Assembly (NCBI GenBank): GCA_002633025.1
Contig: NMRB01001716.1
Location: 88,623 to 152,622, forward strand
DNA: 64,000 nucleotides
Source of the DNA: Notospermus geniculatus
Taxonomy: Eukaryota > Nemertea > Pilidiophora > Heteronemertea > Lineidae
Reading direction: 5' to 3'
Below the pieces are notes generated by a model. It searched no databases. It was not told the origin of the DNA and saw only the letters and a list, made by a program, of their open reading frames with translations. Shown here piece after piece: positions 43,797 through 54,590 of the stretch; the stretch's first letter is position 1, and every line of letters begins with the position of its first letter. The translations under genes were made by a program, and so were the position numbers.

Positions 43797-44000
43797 TCAA
43801 ATGATATTGTGCGATATTACATGTATGTAATGCAGGCGGGAACCAGAAATCTGAGATGTCGGTAGGCTAGCACCGTCACTGCCACATAAAAGCTGCGACA
43901 CGACTGGGGAACGAACCCACAATCCCATTGTGGTGCCATAATGCTCCCAATCAGCTGGAAGATTTAAGTGGGGCATATTCCCAATTGGGTACTGGGTGTG
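43797..44000 (-). repeat. tRNA-like (SINE-type) sequence at 43900-43965
   Basis: On the minus strand, AGCTGATTGGGAGCATTATG and GATTGTGGGTTCGTTCCCCA resemble Pol III A and B boxes. It is likely a tRNA-derived SINE. Boundaries are uncertain. Confidence 0.45.
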
Positions 44001-44816
44001 TTTCAAAATTGGTCACCCAAGAAAATGGGGCAAAATTCAACTTTGAAATGATCACAAAGATTTGTGCCATTGATTTTCCAAAAATCAAATATAGTAATCA
44101 ATAATTATTATAGACCTTTAGCTATTAGTTTCTCCACTTAGGTGTACACTTAGGGTATCAAAAAATATTGAGCTAAAATACCAGCAAAATCTATCATTCC
44201 ATCTGACACCAAAACTTCTTTCTATTGTCAGACTTTAAAGGGTTAATAGATCAATCAGTTTGCAGTGTCATAATTTAGACCTCCATGATACCTAGATCTG
44301 ACATGAATATTGTAGAGTTTCAAGAAACAGCCTGTCACCAGTAGACAAAAAAATGGTGAATTTTTTTGGTGTCGGACGGAACACTTTTTGAAACACACCC
44401 TAAACTTCAGTTGTATCCTAGGGAATGTTCGAAAATAGTGTCCCGGAGATTCTACTTATGTGCATCCAAAAGCTGCTGATGCCAACCGATCAGACGTTTT
44501 CATTCATAACTGTTATGCAAAAATAGTTCTCGAACAGTATTCAAATTAGTAAAACGGACAATCTGTGCATGCTCCAGTGTTAAAAGTTGAGCCCGTAACA
44601 GCCATTTTGAATCACTATCAGGCATTATTCTGGCCCTGTAGCTTAGATAATGTGTGTTAGATTGATGTGGAATGCTAGAACAGGGTGTATATTTACAGCA
44701 CATTAGAAACCTTGTAAACCTTTCACCTTCACTTTCTCGATCAGCCATCATGCGTACCCTCAACAGGACAAGCAAATTTGTAGAATGGTTTTACAGGAAG
44801 GTTCGTCCCCTGAAGC
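44001..44816. other. no gene recognised
   Basis: Unique-looking non-coding sequence. A 91-codon minus-strand open frame at 44500-44775 has no recognisable domain. Confidence 0.3.
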
Positions 44817-44957
44817 GGTGAATCCATTGTCGCGATCGTGGCTTAAGACGGGGTTGCGTTCCCTTGCGATCACCTTATATGGCAATCGGAAGTCCTTATA
44901 TGGTAATCGTAAGGGACCGCAACCCCGTCTCAAGCCAAAATCGCAACAGTGGATCAC
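44817..44957. mobile_element. hairpin element around GACGGGGTTGCGTTCCCTT
   Basis: GTGAATCCATTGTCGCGAT, GGCTTAAGACGGGGTTGCG and CTTATATGGCAATCG are mirrored by CTTATATGGTAATCG, CGCAACCCCGTCTCAAGCC and ATCGCAACAGTGGATCAC. The stem is close to 60 bp. Confidence 0.8.
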
Positions 44958-45257
44958 CCGCTTAATTGAGATGAGGTACATGTTTCGTGTTTTTCACATC
45001 GTTCTGGCCAAAGGTACTTAGCTGAACTCAAGAATGTGACCAGGTCAAATTTACCAAAAGATAGTGGTGTTGCACAACACTAGATTATCCGTAGGGTTGG
45101 TGTAATCAATAGCTCTTTCACGGTGTCAGCTAAAGCTAGTCAACCATGACACTGGCTGCCGAGGGTTGTGCAACAGTCTTATTTGTGATCACACCATTAC
45201 AGTTTAGTGACAAGAGGTCAGCCAAGTACCTTTGGCCAGATCTTTGTGAAAAACACT

Positions 45258-45590
45258 ATGGGCCGTATTCTAGAAGCTTCCTTAAGTCTAAGGTCTACCT
45301 TTCGCTATTGTTTGCAAGGTAAAATACAAAAGATTAAAGTGGACCTTAGAGTTAAGGAGGTTTCTAATTTTAGAACGTTCCTTAACGTTAAGGTCGACCT
45401 TAAGTCTATTGTAAAACCATCGAGAACAACAGATTTAAGGTGGACCTTAATGTTAAGGAAAGTTCTATGGGCCGTATTCTAGAAGCCTCCTTCAGTGTAA
45501 GGTCGACCTTAATCTTTTGTATTCTACCCTGCAAACAATAGCTAAAGGTCGACCTTACACTTCAGGAAGCTTCTAGAATACGGCCCTAAA
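45258..45590. mobile_element. GGGCCGTATTCTAGAAGC foldback cluster
   Basis: GGGCCGTATTCTAGAAGCTT occurs twice forward (45260 and 45469) and once as its mirror GAAGCTTCTAGAATACGGCC at the right end. Interior segments alternate AAGGTCGACCTTAA-type palindromes. It appears to be a foldback element with a tandem or nested second copy. Confidence 0.72.
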
Positions 45591-45744
45591 ATATGGCCCT
45601 TCACCTTGTACCCGCGGCTGAAGTATTTTCCCACAGTTGTCATCGCTGAGGTGATTCAGGCAAACTCTCTTGACTCGTTGTTGGCCCTTTAGAATATATT
45701 TGTATGCAATCTACCAGGAAACCAGAGCCCTGGAGGAAATATCG

Positions 45745-45932
45745 TGGGGCATTCAACAGAAATTACCTGAATCATCTTGTGGGCATTGAACAGATATCGA
45801 TCTAAATTACCTGAATCATCATGGGGGCATTGATCGAATATCGATCTAAATCACCAAAATCATGGGGACATTGAATGGAAAACTATCTAAATTACCGGCA
45901 TCATTATGTTGAATGGATCTATCTAAATTACC
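45745..45932. repeat. ~45-bp tandem repeat GGGCATTGAACAGATATCG
   Basis: Four to five degenerate units of GGGGCATTGA...ATATCGATCTAAATTACC...GAATCATCATG. Confidence 0.7.
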
Positions 45933-46972
45933 TTCGTCTGGTTTGATTACTGGCATGGTAGAAGGATTATTTTTCGTGTGACTTGCCCGACTTGGCCTAT
46001 AGGTGAATGAATCTGTGGCTGTTGCACCTCAAAAGCTTCTGTGCACGATTCCCTCGCTTAATTTGTTCAACACTCACGATAGAGCAGACGTTAAATGATG
46101 TACTTAATCCGTGTGTAATGTACATGTACCATCCCTCTTCTCTACCTAAGGCCGATGGGATCGATTTTGTCCTACGTTTGCGAACATAATGAGGTTGTGC
46201 AAATATGACGAAACACGAAGTGCGAAATATGAAATTAGACTTCATTTCCATGACATAATGTATTTCAGGAAATGGTTGGTACCACAAATATCGCCTGCTG
46301 CAAGAGTGTCTTTTAGCGTATGACGTTAGACCAGTAAAGTTAATACGGTGTACATGTATATTAAAATTCCAAATTTATCATTCATTTCCACTTCGTGGAA
46401 ATTTGGAAATTCAGGATGCACCATAACTCTCTCAGTCTTACATAATATGCTAAAAGACGCACTGGCGGCAGGGACATTTGTGGTAGCAATCATCTCCAGA
46501 AATACATTAGGTCCTGGAAATGAAGTTGAACTTCGTGTTTCGTCAGGTTTGCGAAACCTCACTATGAGGCCATTTGACTGGCTGCAGTCCGAAAGATCTT
46601 GAAATATCGAAATTTGTTGGTCATAGTGAGTGCCTACGGAGACAGACCCAGGGGACAGGCCCTCGTGGAGTAAACTATCAGAACCAGTGATATTTTGCTG
46701 TTGTAACTTTTATACATTTAGTTGGCATCAGTGGAGTTCGTAGGCAAATCTACTCTGATTTGATGCTGCGTGTTGCCCTTTTCAATCGACGCCTCAAGGG
46801 TGTTTATTCTTTATTTTCGTCCTATGCAAATGGTGCAACTCCGAGATGGTGACAGGTGTTGTCCTTTTAAACCACATACCGGGGTACCTAGGGAACTTGT
46901 CCAAAACATTTGAGGCGAATAATCAGTGAATTAGGTGAAAGTTTGCCATAGATTCACAGCCGATACACCACA
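45933..46972. other. no gene recognised
   Basis: A partial palindrome around 46180-46560 (GCGAACATAATGAGGTTGTG against the mirrored TTTGCGAAACCTCACTATGA; AAACACGAAGTGCGAA against TTCGTGTTTCG) suggests an old foldback element. Open frames on both strands overlap it. No gene is supported. Confidence 0.4.
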
Positions 46973-47445
46973 ATAAAGTCCAGCAACATCTTGGCACAAC
47001 CCAATTGAATGTGGAAGTTAGGCAATATATGTGAGGCGGTCTAGGAAAACCTGTGGGCTTTCGCGTTTGAGGAAAGTGTTAATGGCCTTGGTGAACCCAC
47101 ACATTTCAACAGCTGAAATGTACTATGTAACAGGTGAACAGTAGCAGATCAGTGCACAGGCAATCGAACAACCCTTGTTGATCACTGAGCGACTTCTAAC
47201 AGGTTTTCCTAGACCGCCACACATATCAGTTAGATTTTCCACGGATCTTCAATCACAGGCAACTCGCGAATAACCAATCGACAATGCGATCAGACTATCA
47301 AACAGACTTTACTGGTGCCCAATATTGTGCAACGGATCGTCGCTGGTCACGCAAGTAGAATGCATACTTGAAAAGCACAAATCCCTGTCTCATTTCCTGA
47401 CTTCCACATCCCATTGGGTCGCACTTGGATGTTGCCGGACTTTAT
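46973..47445. mobile_element. ATAAAGTCCAGC foldback element, larger relative
   Basis: ATAAAGTCCAGCAACATCTT and GGATGTTGCCGGACTTTAT bracket about 470 bp. Additional inner arms (GAGGCGGTCTAGGAAAACCT with AGGTTTTCCTAGACCGCC) suggest a nested element. It is related to 19984-20260. Confidence 0.72.
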
Positions 47446-47976
47446 CACTGCTGCAAGTCTGACGGTGGTTTTGTGACCAAGGTCCCTGATCCCATTCACC
47501 TCTGTAACCAATACGAACAATTAAGGCCTGTACTTACGGGAGATTAAGGTTTGCCCTCAGAATGACAAAAAGATTCTCCTTATGGACTTCCGTTGTGGAC
47601 TGTCCTTATGGACTGTCTCCTTACGGACTGTTTTGAAACGGTTCTCCATTAGTTATCTCCTCGTGTGTGGAACGTCAGTGTATTCATGAAGTTGAAAAGC
47701 AAAGGAAAATAAATTGTAATCCTGAGACTTGAATTGGTACTTTCTGAGAGAGCATATCATAATCTCCCTTTGATATTTTACTCACTACTGGGTGTATTTT
47801 ATGGATTTCGTCATTGTTAGTTAAGGGTGTAAATTCATGTCCACAAATACTGCACTCAAATGGCAAAAGATAGGGTCTCTATATCAGAGGGAGCATGATT
47901 TATTGAAACGTCTAACTGGGTAGTGCAAGATGGAGTATTACATCAATCATGTTCCCACTGTATCAAGTTGCGATAC
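47446..47976. other. no gene recognised
   Basis: A CTTATGGACT-type short repeat lies at 47578-47632. Nothing else is recognised. Confidence 0.3.
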
Positions 47977-48411
47977 TAGAGAGGTTGCGCAGTGGCCCGA
48001 CTCCGACTTCAACTACAAGAATGAATTGCAGTCGGCTATGGACATCCTTGATAAAAACGATTTGACAGAAGTTTTCAATTCGTCATCGTTGATAAAAACG
48101 ATTTGACAGAAGTTTTCAATTCGTCAAACACCATAAATTGAAGGCAGAAAAATTTGGCCTTATAAATCGGAAGTGCGGATAAATAATGAATATTGAAGTC
48201 GTAATCCTAGTCGTTACGACTTGAAACACGACTATAATATTTGCGATTTACGTGCACTGCTGATGACGAGTCAAAATTATTCTGCCACAAAGTTGTGGCA
48301 TTTTACGATTTGCAAACGTCTATCAAACTGTTTTTATCAAGGATGTCTACAGCGGACTGCAATTCATTCTGGTAGTTGAAGCCAGAGTCGGAAAGCTGTG
48401 CAACCTCTCTA
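47977..48411. mobile_element. ~400-bp TA-flanked MITE, copy 11, with internal tandem duplication
   Basis: Copy-1 orientation with termini intact. A segment of about 45 bp starting GATAAAAACGATTTGACAGA is doubled inside the left arm, which makes this copy longer. Confidence 0.87.
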
Positions 48412-48969
48412 CTCTCTTTTACGTTGAGGGTACAATATTGCTGACTTCCTGATAAAACTTGTAAGTAGTATTTCTGTGGAGCAATTTCAACGTCATTGGA
48501 GGCCAAACAATGTGCATTACATACAGTGAGATGAAGCTTTAATCGTGTCTAGCGAGGGTGAGCAAACTGGAGAGGCGCGACATCAGGATGGCTTGCGGAG
48601 ATCGCTACATTTTTGACGAGGAACGTATTTTCCTGGTGTGGACGTTTCCGAGTGGAATGACGTACAATCATTACCCGACATTGAGATGAGTCTAGGGAAT
48701 CGATTTTGATGCAAATGAGGTTTTTCGACTGCATGAATGGTGGAACTAAGAATGACATAGGCCTAGGGAGTGTCAAGTAATATCAGACAGAACCACATGG
48801 GTGTATTACTGTAGAAGTTCGTCATGGGGACGGAAGTCTCTGGATTGTTTCAAAAAGCTTCGTACTGCCCCCGAATGGCATATTTGCAAATGTGATCAGT
48901 AGGGGGTGGTTGATAGCAGTAATTTCTATACTCGCTGCAGAGTGCACTTGTTGGTAAAGATAGAGCTAT
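48412..48969. other. no gene recognised
   Basis: A 33-codon ATG frame at 48588-48689 (+) begins MACGDRYIF but has no neighbours or splice evidence. Nothing else is seen. Confidence 0.3.
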
Positions 48970-49342
48970 TAGAGAGGTTGCGCAGCTTTTCAACTCTGAC
49001 TCCGGCTTCAACTACCAGAATGACATCCTTGATGAAAACGATTTGATAGACGTTTGCAAATCGTAAAATGCCATAACTTTGTGGCAGAATAATTTTGACT
49101 CGTAATCGGAAGTGCACGTAAGTCGCAAATATTATAGTCATGTTTCAAGTCGTAACGACTAGGATTACGACTTCAATATTCATTATTTATCCGCACTTCC
49201 GATTTATAAGGCCAAATTTTTGACGAAATGGTTTGACGAATTGAAAACTTCTGTCAAATCGTTTTTATCAAGGATGTCCGTAGCGGACTGCAATTCATTC
49301 TCGTAGTTGAAGTCGGAGTCAGGCCACTGCGCAACATCTCTA
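48970..49342. mobile_element. ~370-bp TA-flanked MITE, copy 12 (inverted, small deletions)
   Basis: Two short deletions are visible: one removing GAATTGCAGTCCGCTGTAG in the left arm, and one near TTTTGACGAAATGG in the right arm. Confidence 0.85.
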
Positions 49343-50302
49343 ATATCTGTACTCGCTGCAGAATGCACTTGATGGTATAAAGATTGAGCTATTATTTCAA
49401 TCATGCATCATCCCGCTGATCACGTACAGAGAAATTGTCTTTAACGTGGGACAAAGGAGGGTGGCAGACGGAGTTCGGTCTTTCTCATTTCACTCTCCAT
49501 GCACTTAGAAAAACACTCCACGCATTGGTGCAATGGTTTACAATTCAGACGGAAACAACTATGTTGTGTTTTGCAGTGTTGATCGGGTTGAGGCATATAG
49601 GAAGACATAGTGATAGTAGGAAAATTGCAGTGTTTGAGATTTGTACATAACTGTATATCATTTTTTTCTTGATTTTTTTCTATTCTATGCTAAGTTATTG
49701 CCGGTACATAACGTACGATGTCTGTTCTATACCGTAGTGAAGTAAACAGCTAGATCTCTGTGTTGCTATTCAGTTTACATTTGATTTCTCAGTGCATGTA
49801 AATTCATTGTGGATGTTACATTTAGTTAACTCATCTGCCGCCAGGTTTGAGCAGACGGTATCTTCTGTTGACGTTTTCTAAAAGCCTTGGGAATGAATTG
49901 GAAAAAATTTGAAGAAAGATTCTTCAGATAGTTCACAGGAACAACATTTCTTCAAATATTTTTTTAATAGGATGTGCGAAAACTTTGACAGAAGATGCCA
50001 TCTGCTGGACTCTGGGGGCAGACGAGTTAAACAAGGTCAGTGGTGATCTTTAATTTAACAGGTTTGTCACCTCTTTAGTCCCGAGCACAAGCTGTTATGA
50101 TTAAATGAATTATAGAATGCATGTATGAAGTAAAGAGGATAGTTGATATAGTTATAGTTCATGATGTTATGTAGTTATTAGCCTGGTTTGTTATCTCTCA
50201 GTGTCTAGGGGCAGTACCAGCCGTCTTCAAATTTCAACATGTGTACACTTTCAACATCATCTTCAAAGATTTTAATTCTAGATATCTTAATATCTTGAAC
50301 AT
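49343..50302. other. no gene recognised
   Basis: A weak inverted pair around 49830-50030 (GTTAACTCATCTGCCGCCAG with GGGGGCAGACGAGTTAAAC; CAGACGGTATCTTCTGTTG with TGACAGAAGATGCCATCTG) marks an old foldback of about 200 bp. There is no gene evidence. Confidence 0.45.
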
Positions 50303-50593
50303 TAAGCGAGGTTTAGCGCCTTTCTGACTTCCAACTTCAAATCGGAAGTGCGGATAAATAATGAATATTGAAGTCGTATTAAACCCTAGTCGTTACGACT
50401 TGACACACGACTATAATATTTGCGATTTACGTGCACTTCCGATTACGAGTCAAAAAAATTATTCTGCCACAAAGTTCGCATTTTACGACTTGCAAACGTC
50501 TATCAAATCGTTTTTATCATGGATGTCTACAGCGGAGTGCAATTCATTCTCGTAGTTGAAGTCGGAGTCGGAAAGGTGCTAAAAACCTCACTA
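50303..50593. mobile_element. ~400-bp MITE, copy 13, internally deleted
   Basis: Most of the left arm is missing (the sequence jumps from CTTCCAACTTC to AAATCGGAAGTGCGG). Its termini TAAGCGAGGTTTAGCGCCTTTC and GGAAAGGTGCTAAAAACCTCAC are a variant matching the left end of copy 7. Confidence 0.85.
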
Positions 50594-51189
50594 TTATGGT
50601 ATTTACAAAGTGCAAGTACCAAATGACTGATATTTCACAATGAACACCCTTCTTGAAAGAAACACAGGAACCTCAAATCCTAGACTCACTCCTCGGCATA
50701 TGTTGTCAGAAGGTCCTGTTAAGTTACGTGAAATATTACGTTGTTGTGAATTTCAGTATAAATTGGTGATTTCAGTTACATTTGTGAGTCATTCAATGAG
50801 TTATCTGGATTAGCTGGAGTCGTATTTTGCAGTGCAGTTTTGTTAGACCGAGCTGACCACAACCACCAACACGGGAAAAACTTCTGAAAACAAATCATGT
50901 CATTTCCAGAAAGGTACAATTGCTGTCCATGACCACAGGGAGTTGACGCGTACGGGGTATGATGTTGTCAGCCCCCACGAACAATGCCCCGGCCCCAGTA
51001 AAAAATATAAGGCCCTGTGTCCATGACGTGTGGGATTGTGAAACTTCTGGTTTGGCATTATAGCAACTTATTAGGCCCTACGGTTAAATACTGGATGTCA
51101 ACCATTTTGCTATGATAGACCGGTTTTCCGGTCCATGACATCATGATGCAACCATGCCATTACGTACATAAATGCACCAGCGTCCCGTA
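50594..51189. other. no gene recognised
   Basis: Unique-looking non-coding sequence. Confidence 0.25.
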
Positions 51190-51412
51190 TAGAGCTTGTG
51201 CAGGTGACGTCATCACGGGAAAGTCTGCCATATTGAAGTTCAAATTGACGTCAAATGACGTCGGTGACCCATGTGGTGCACTTTGTCGTCAGTGCAAGTG
51301 GAGTGTGTGCGTCTTCAACCATGACGCGATCTACATGCACTTTGTCGTCGACGTCAGCATGGTGGACCGCCGGTCAAAAGTGACGTCATAATGAGGCACT
51401 GCACAAGCTCTA
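51190..51412. mobile_element. TA-flanked foldback element rich in TGACGTCA sites
   Basis: TAGAGCTTGTGCA and TGCACAAGCTCTA-type ends bracket 223 bp. The interior contains TGACGTCA at about 51205 and 51380 plus several TGACGTC/GACGTCA near-matches, the consensus cAMP-response (CREB/ATF) motif. Whether these bind a factor is unknown. Confidence 0.65.
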
Positions 51413-52250
51413 TTGAAGAGCAACATGACGTCGTGATGATGTCATAATGAAAAAAGGTTCAGTAGCGAAGTGATATACATGAGAAGGAAACCGAAAAAAG
51501 CTTGTGACCTATGTCATGGAGAGCTGGGCCTATCTGCCACATAGAGTAATTGGCCCGGGAATTGGCCTGACTGGGGTTTGGACCCACGATGTCATTGGTC
51601 ATCAGTTCAATGGCATTTCAATTGGAAGAATTTGTAAATAATGGAATTCTTTGAAGACGGCACCATCTAATGTGAGGAAAAAAGCTAATATCAAAATATG
51701 TGGTAAAAATTTTGAAGATGATGCTGATAACAATAATATTGCTTCCTGATTCAATTATTTCAATAAATGCTATGAAATAATTCAGATTACATGTTCCGTG
51801 TTTGTATGATATGATACCATTGTATGAATCTCGTTGTTGTAATGACATAATGATTGGTAGAGCAACTAGTTTCTTACCCAACGTTGAAAGGTTGTGTATT
51901 ATATCTGGACATTTAAATGTATTTCTTACATTGCGAGTTCAGCTAGGACGATGTGTAGTCAAAACATACAACTGTATATTAAACGAAAATTTGATAATAT
52001 GCATGTTATGATGTGTGCATATCATGTGATTTGCAGTCATGCATGATACATGTTATGCACAGAATGTAATGTGTGTATATGATATTTGATATGTACATAT
52101 TATGTGCATATGTGTAATTTGTATATAAAGGAAAATTGCACAATTGACACATGTATATACATATTACATATATAGTACGTGTCATATTTGATGTCTATAC
52201 ATGTATCTATGGATAGTTTCACCTCTGCCGTCTATTACAGCAAAAGACAT
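51413..52250. other. no gene; AT/TG-rich low-complexity tail
   Basis: 52010-52200 is dominated by ATGTGCATAT/ACATGTATAT-like sequence. A possible degenerate tRNA-like segment lies at about 51540-51600. No gene is recognised. Confidence 0.35.
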
Positions 52251-52640
52251 TAGAGAGGATGCGCATCTTTCCGACTCCGACTTCAGCTACGAGAATGCAT
52301 TGCAGTCCACTATGGACATCCTTGATAAAAACGATTTAGAAGTGTTCAATTCGTCGAACACAACAAATTGAAGGCAAAAAAATTTACCTTATAAACCGGA
52401 AGTGCGGATAAATAATGAATATTGAAGTCGTAATCCTAGTCGTTACGACTTGAAACACGACTATAATATTTGCGATTTACGCGCACTTCCGATTACGAGT
52501 CGAAATTATTCTGCCACAAAGTTATGGCATTTTACGATTTGCAAACGTCTATCAAATCGTTTTTATCAAGGATGTCTACAGCGGACTGCAATTCATTCTG
52601 GTAGTTGAAGTCGGAGTCGGAGAGCTGCGCATCCTCTCTA
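52251..52640. mobile_element. ~400-bp TA-flanked MITE, copy 14
   Basis: Copy-1 orientation. Both ends share the same substitution (GAGAGGATGCGCA and TGCGCATCCTCTC), so the two arms changed together. Confidence 0.88.
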
Positions 52641-52932
52641 ATATCTCCTCTTTGTGATCAGTGGGGGCATGGCCGAGTGAAGTAATAGCCCTACCTCGTA
52701 CTACCAAGAACACTGTAGTGTACAGAATGGCTGTTCCTTCAATCGACCGTGTTCCCACTGTTCACATGTGAAGCTACTGCCTTTTACTGTTGAAAGGCAG
52801 ACCTGTACAGTTGGAGTCATCATACTTGGGTAGCTGGTATCTTGTTCGTGGAGATACTTCGGCCCGCATCATATGGAAAAGCAACAAAATGCTATCAAAT
52901 CTAATTCAGGCATGTCATGTACAAGTGAGCAA
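52641..52932. other. spacer
   Basis: Short sequence between MITE copies 14 and 15. The apparent open frame from 52790 runs into copy 15. Confidence 0.3.
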
Positions 52933-53321
52933 TAGAGAGGTTGCGAAGCTTTCAGACTCCGACTTCAACTACCAGAATGAATTGCAGTCCGCTGTAGACA
53001 TCCTTGATAAAAACGACTTGATAGACGTTTGCAAATCGTAAAATGCCATAATTTTGTGGCAGAATAATTTTGACTCGTAATCGGAAAGTGCATGTAAATC
53101 GCAAATATTATAGTCATGTTTCAAGTCATAACGACTAGGATTACGACTTCAATATTCATTATTTATCCGCATTCCCGAATGCCAAATTTTTCTGCCTTCA
53201 ATTTATGGTGTTTGACGAATTGAAAATGTCTATCAAATCGTTTTTATCAAGGATGTCCATAGCGGACTGCAATTCATTCTCGTAGTTGAAGGCGGAGTCG
53301 GAAAGCTGCACAACCTCTCTA
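52933..53321. mobile_element. ~400-bp TA-flanked MITE, copy 15 (inverted)
   Basis: Full-length and TA-flanked, lying only about 290 bp from copy 14 in the opposite orientation. Confidence 0.87.
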
Positions 53322-54324
53322 ATGGCACAAATTCTTCGGCATGACTTGTTGCAATGTTCATGAAAACTTGAGCCAGAAACTCAATAACTTTGGATAAGAA
53401 TTACAAATCGACAGAACCTCTGCATGGTTTGGAATGTTGGATTGGATACAAGTCGCTGGTCTGATGATCAGGGGCCAAGCACCCTGACGAGTGGAATTTG
53501 TATTCCTGTGCAGTTGGTGATTTACAACGCATGTGACACTCCTTGGCCCACCCCTACACGTGTCGGTTTTTCATTCAACACATTCTGTGCTAAAAAGACA
53601 AAACTTAGTCAGTGTATTTCAGAACAGAACCAGAAGGTAATCTGAATCAACACCGTCTTTCCTTGGTTGTCGCTTTCGTGAAAAGTGGGGATGCATCCGT
53701 TCATGAGAATCACTCAAGACGGAAGATATTTTGAAAATAAAATGGCATCCCTCTTCTGACCTGCGTATCGGGACTGTCGTGACAGTTCAAAGGCATTGGA
53801 AATGTAAAGTAAAGGGCAATGAAATGTTTCCAAAAGAGGGAGTGAACTTCATCATTGGAACAGCAATCAAAATACATTATCTGATGAATTTTCAGAAGAG
53901 GGGGTGATCTCCACCATTGGAATGGCAACCAAAATGTCTGACGAGCAAATTTTGGACTCATTGAATATTCACCGGTGTCAACCACTATTTCCTTATTACC
54001 AGTGTGTCTTGTTAATCTGTAGATAGGGAAGGTATTTAGAAGATAGTAAACGCGTAGACATGCAAGATTTTCATTTTTGGCATATCGTGTGATCTTTGTG
54101 TGGTAGTATGACAGATTTTGACAGCAAGTTTGAGATTGAGCTATTTTAACTGACCAGAGAGAAGATTATATTTGATTGGCAAAGGATATCATGTATTAAC
54201 CCTAATATGTATGGTACGGGAGCCGTACCATAAGAGCGGTGTTCTAAAATACGTGTGGTACGGCTCACTGACCATGCCCATTTAGTGGGTAACATTACCA
54301 GCAGATAAATTTGGCAACTCTATG
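53322..54324. other. no gene recognised
   Basis: Contains diverged direct repeats around 53830-53930 (AGAGGGAGTGAACTTCATCATTGGAA-like), and GTATGGTACGGGAGCCGTACC at about 54212. No gene evidence. Confidence 0.3.
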
Positions 54325-54490
54325 TAGTGGCCTATAGGCTACACGTGATCAAATTTTTCATCCAATTTTCTGAATATGCTCAATAAAAGGCCTACATGCG
54401 GGTTTATACACTGAAGCCCCAATAGGCCCGGCAATGTGAATTTCCAAAAAATTGGATGAAAAATTGGATCATGTGTATAGGCCATTTGTG
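54325..54490. mobile_element. foldback element around GATCAAATTTTTCATCCAAT
   Basis: GTGGCCTATAGGCTACACG, GATCAAATTTTTCATCCAAT and TAAAAGGCCTA are mirrored by ATTGGATGAAAAATTGGATC and ATGTGTATAGGCCAT. Confidence 0.6.
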
Positions 54491-54590
54491 GACAACATTT
54501 CTAAGAAGGTACATGTATTCTGTGTTAAAATTGACAATAGGCCCTACACCAGCTAGTAACAAGAATTTGTAAAGCCTACTGGATGTTATT

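Noticed and set aside
48588-48689. 33-codon ATG frame starting MACGDRYIF
   Set aside because: Too short, with no neighbours, splice signals or family match.
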